In this document: positions 60,907 through 64,000 of the stretch, piece by piece
Numbering within the stretch: the stretch's first letter is position 1
How the letters are laid out: every line of letters starts with the position of its first letter
NCBI RefSeq assembly: GCF_030272615.1
Contig: NC_081408.1
Coordinates: forward strand, 623,284,383 to 623,348,382
Direction of reading: 5' to 3'
Source of the DNA: Cryptomeria japonica
Lineage: Eukaryota; Streptophyta; Pinopsida; Cupressales; Cupressaceae
DNA length: 64,000 bases
Position numbers and translations under genes: made by a program
Notes under the pieces: generated by a model
Databases searched by the model: none
What the model saw: only the letters and a program-made list of their open reading frames with translations
Told to the model about the DNA's origin: nothing

Positions 60907-61386
60907 GTGTCGGATAAGGGTTTCTTTCATTTCCGGTTGCTTCTCTTCATTCATAACACTTGGTCATATTGTGTTGTTAGGATTTCCAAATTATTTTCTT
61001 TTCAATTAGATCTCAAAGCTTCCATGTATCATATATGTTGCATTATGGTGATGTTGTTAACAAAAATCATTTCCTACCTTAAACCTTTTGTAGATCTTAA
61101 ACCCAAAGATCCTAACCCTTGTACCTCTCTTAGGGTATCTTGTATGGATGAGATGAGACCTCATGCTTTAACCAATTCTCTCTTTAAACAAGTGCAAGCA
61201 TTGGAAAGTGACAAGGACCCATCTTCTTCTACACATACCCTTGAGCAAGGAGGGAAAAATCAAAACATTAACATTATTACATCTTTAGATCTTCCTTATC
61301 CTCCTAAAACCTATCTTCAACATCAAAGCATATGTAGGGTTAGTGTAGGATCATGGGAGCCAAAAGGTGACAATGTGAAAAAATAG
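60907..61386 (+). CDS. Unrecognised open frame (159 aa)
   Basis: The longest open frame of this region. The N-terminal half is hydrophobic (for example MVMLLTKIISYLKPF), the C-terminal half polar (for example MDEMRPHALTNSLFKQV). I see no known motif. It lies inside the presumed LTR element and may be chance. Confidence 0.2.
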   Translation: MSDKGFFHFRLLLFIHNTWSYCVVRISKLFSFQLDLKASMYHICCIMVMLLTKIISYLKPFVDLKPKDPNPCTSLRVSCMDEMRPHALTNSLFKQVQALESDKDPSSSTHTLEQGGKNQNINIITSLDLPYPPKTYLQHQSICRVSVGSWEPKGDNVKK

Positions 61387-61475
61387 CCTTTTCTACTTGC
61401 CTAAAAATGCGAAAATCCGTGTTGACTTTTTGCTTGGCTTGGGTGTCAGTACACCTTGGCATGGTAAACACCTAG

Positions 61476-62420
61476 GCAAATCGGATATCCGATTTTTATA
61501 GGTAATTTTAAATTAAAAAATAAATTATATATTATATAATACATTATATATTATATATTATATAATATATTATATATTATATAATATATTATATATTATA
61601 TAATATGTAATATATTATTATATAATAATATATTATATATTATAAAATATGTATTATATAATATATTATTATATTATATTATATTATATACTATATACTA
61701 TATAATATACTATTATATTGGCAAATCGGATATCTGATAATATCGGATATTCGATTTTTATAGGTAATTTTAAATTAAAAAATAAATTATATATTATATA
61801 ATAAATTATATATTATATATTATAATAATATATAAGATATTATATATATTATATAATATATTATATATTATATAATATATAATATATATATTTTTTGATT
61901 GGTAATTGGCCGAAGCCTGAATAGCTTTTGACTGGAGCTATGAACCAGTGGGGACACAGTAGGGGACCCCATCCCCATTACATATCTTTGAATTATTATT
62001 ATTATGTTTGATTAGATTGACCCCAAGACCTTCTCATCCTATAGAAGGCCAAGAGTAACAACTTAGAGTTCCATTAGATTGACCCCAAGACCTTCCCCAT
62101 CCTATGGAAGACCAAGAGTCACAACTTAGAATTTCACTTCAGATGTCCCTATTGGGAGTTGAACTTGGGTCTCCACAGTGAGAACCTAGTGTTTTAACCA
62201 GTTAAGCTCAACCCCTTGGACTATAATATATAATATATTATATAATATGTAATATATAATATATTATTATATAATAATATATTATATATTATAAAATATA
62301 TATTATATAATATATTATTATATTATATTATATACTATATACTATATACTATATTATTATATAATATAATATAATATAATATTATATAATATAATAATAT
62401 ATTATTATTTTAAAATAATT
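61476..62420. repeat. AT-rich (TATAATAT)n region with duplicated header
   Basis: Tandem TATATTATATAATA units. A GGCAAATCGGATATCCGATT-type header with TAGGTAATTTTAAATTAAAA follows at 61476 and again at about 61720. A SINE interrupts the AT array. Confidence 0.85.
61891..62221 (-). mobile_element. tRNA-derived SINE
   Basis: The minus-strand head starts GTCCAAGGGGTTGAGC and carries a Pol III A box, TGAGCTTAACTGG (62198-62210), and a B box, AGTTCAACTCC (62155-62165), about 33 bp apart, as in tRNA genes. The element ends with a short A-rich tail (61891-61896). A 62-bp unit is tandemly duplicated inside (62011-62072 and 62073-62134, both with GATTGACCCCAAGACCTT). It sits in an AT array, so target duplications cannot be read. 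Confidence 0.75.
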
Positions 62421-62746
62421 TAACTATAAAAATCAGATATCCGATTTCTTTGAGAAAATAAAAGAGGATTGTGACAGCCCATGGGTTATTTTTTACCCAT
62501 GAGCTGCATGATTTCAAGCAAATTCGATATCCGGTTGGACCCGATATCCGATTTTGTGACCCAAATTTGCAAAAAAATCCTATAAAGGTAGGATTTTTAT
62601 TGTTTTTCATCATTTTCATTCAAATTTTTGCATTTTTTTTAATGTTTATTTGTTTTTTCATTCAAAATATGTTTTTTCCATGAAAACTAAGTTTTTTAAA
62701 ATCAAATACAAAATTGTTCAATTGTTTACATTCAATTAGGTTAAAA

Positions 62747-63360
62747 ATGGGGGATAACAGTGAAAAAATTGATCAACCACAACCACAACAACCAAACCCT
62801 CTTCCACAAAACCCCCTTTTCCAAACCCCCCGTCAAATTAGGATTTAATTGCATAAAATTTGAACCAATTGAGGGGGATTGCAAATGTCTATCATAGGAT
62901 CCCTCCCCTGAACCCAATGTTTGATCCCCTCAAGTCCATCATAAAGAGTATATAAACAGTCACTCAGGAGCACAATGCCACTCTTTTGTGGTGAGATTGT
63001 ATGAGGTAAAAATATGCGAATGTCTTGTCCTATAAGGAGATCAAGGATCTCGAGATATCCAAAGACAATATCGCCGCATTGTTTGTGAATCCCCACACTG
63101 GTCAACCCGTAGACCCCCCAAAAATAAAAGTTTCTATTAAGTGTACAAATGATGATATTGTGAAAAAAATTTGGGATCAATGGTGGATGGTTTTCGATAA
63201 AACACCCAACAACAATCTTGATGTCCCCTTCTACTTTATCAAAAAATTGTATGCTGAGTTTGTTTTAGGAAAACATGTGAGCTACTTTGACATCCAACCT
63301 TTCCAGGGTGTGGATTTAGGTGTGGGTCTAGGGCCCATATGTCCCCCCTCCTCTTGTTGA
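62747..63360 (+). pseudogene. Unrecognised coding-like sequence, possibly Gag-like
   Basis: Begins with an ATG followed by a Gln/Pro-rich start (MGDNSEKIDQPQPQQPNPL) that stops at about 62846. Coding-like text resumes in another frame: NVYHRIPPLNPMFDPLKSII, then YKEIKDLEISKDNIAALFVN, PPKIKVSIKCTNDDIVKKIW, WWMVFDKTPNNNLDVPFYFI and KKLYAEFVLGKH (63025-63360). The composition looks like real protein, but I do not recognise it. Stops at about 62958, 62997 and 63005 break it. A start within 50 bp of an AT-rich leader of a probable LTR element would suit a Gag, but this is inference. Confidence 0.4.
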
Positions 63361-64000
63361 TCCCTCACCTCCAATTTAGCATCCAAATCTCATATGCGAG
63401 GCCATGTCACAGACCATATCGACTATTTACTCTTTGAGTAGCCTTTTGGTTTCTTAGGCTAGGGTAGTAGCTCAGCCTTCTTTTATGGTAGCGGTGCATC
63501 CGGTGGTGCTGACACATCCTCCTCGGCTCCAGATATTTATGTGCCCCATAGTTGTGTCATGTGTGGGCACCTATGCTTGGGTCCAGTTGGATAACCTGTT
63601 GATCCTCATGCGCACACAACAGATTATAAGGTGCATGAGATGCATGATGCACTAGATGTTATGAGAGGGACTGGAGGATATCCTAGAGAGTCCTCACATG
63701 CTAGAGGCGAGGAGGCACCTTCATCATACGTTGATGATGTAGTGGTAAGATTTGTATTTTCATAGTTCATTCTATATTTTAAATGAATATTTATAATCCA
63801 GATAATATTAAGTACTAATGTTTATTTACATGGTCTATTTAACAGTTGATGGCAAAGGAGGAGTTGACACAGATCCAGGAGGGCACCTTGACGACCATTT
63901 CATCTTGCCTTGATAGATTTATAATACATATATTATTGCACCTAGTTGTTTGTATTTTATTGTACATACATGCTCATAATTTATATTGGCATTAATTAGA
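63361..64000. other. Downstream of the unrecognised frame
   Basis: Coding-like text continues in one frame with stops (for example HVTDHIDYLLFE, then VHEMHDALDVMRGTGGYPRE and EEAPSSYVDDVVV up to about 63745), followed by a GTAAGA donor-like site at 63745. This suggests a spliced, decayed gene. The remainder is AT-rich. Confidence 0.35.

Noticed and set aside
62145-62221. A functional tRNA gene
   Set aside because: A and B boxes are present, but the acceptor and anticodon stems do not pair well and a SINE body follows, so it is a tRNA-derived SINE head.

Overview
The window looks like nuclear DNA of a seed plant, most likely a gymnosperm or conifer. It is AT-rich and dominated by retrotransposons, with no operon-like gene order. 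The markers are Ty1/copia elements primed by initiator-Met tRNA, a LINE of the RNase H-carrying plant L1 type, long CT/GA microsatellites, a tRNA-derived SINE, and a TIR exon whose C-terminal signature (SRSGW-like, then DMTG) is one I associate with conifer TIR resistance proteins. The species call is inference. A 500-base run of N at 19030-19529 is an assembly gap.

Layout. 2.2-2.7 kb: minus-strand first exon of a TIR-type resistance gene with an internal deletion. 3.0-3.2 kb: a fold-back element. 4.35-12.93 kb: two diverged inverted arms enclosing CT/GA tracts and a 2-kb strand-symmetric satellite built from about 20-bp modules. 15.9-19.0 kb: five 29-bp units with a conserved palindromic core, CT-rich tracts, a broken DDE-transposase-like gene, then about 50-bp tandem units running into the gap. 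19.5-21.45 kb: a decayed copia pol with its 3' LTR. 23.83-25.12 kb: a solo LTR with a perfect 5-bp target duplication. 26-30.3 kb: an LTR remnant, then fragments resembling CTF18, CCT-beta (CCT2) and a CASP-like membrane protein.

32.6-43.43 kb: a large, decayed LINE (DUF4283-like ORF1, endonuclease, reverse transcriptase, zinc-binding region, RNase H) with an unrecognised RGG-rich reading frame after the RNase H. A 2.6-kb non-autonomous LTR element (37695-40271, target duplication ACTTA) sits inside it. 43.9-44.9 kb: a BIR-like receptor pseudokinase fragment. Just after it, at 44972-52742, is a very young non-autonomous copia-type element with 2.59-kb LTRs that appear to differ by one base in a G run, target duplication TCAGA, coding only for Gag. 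53.5-59.0 kb: two truncated copia elements and a second copy of a repeat block also present at 21.6-22.4 kb. 59.0-64 kb: the start of an LTR-like element with a TATA box, AT-rich repeats, a SINE, and unrecognised coding-like sequence.

Almost no intact host gene is visible. The only clearly intact long reading frame is the Gag of the young element. The structure is best read as layers of insertion: the old LINE was hit by the 2.6-kb element (LTRs a few percent diverged by eye), and the 7.8-kb element landed beside the dead kinase very recently.
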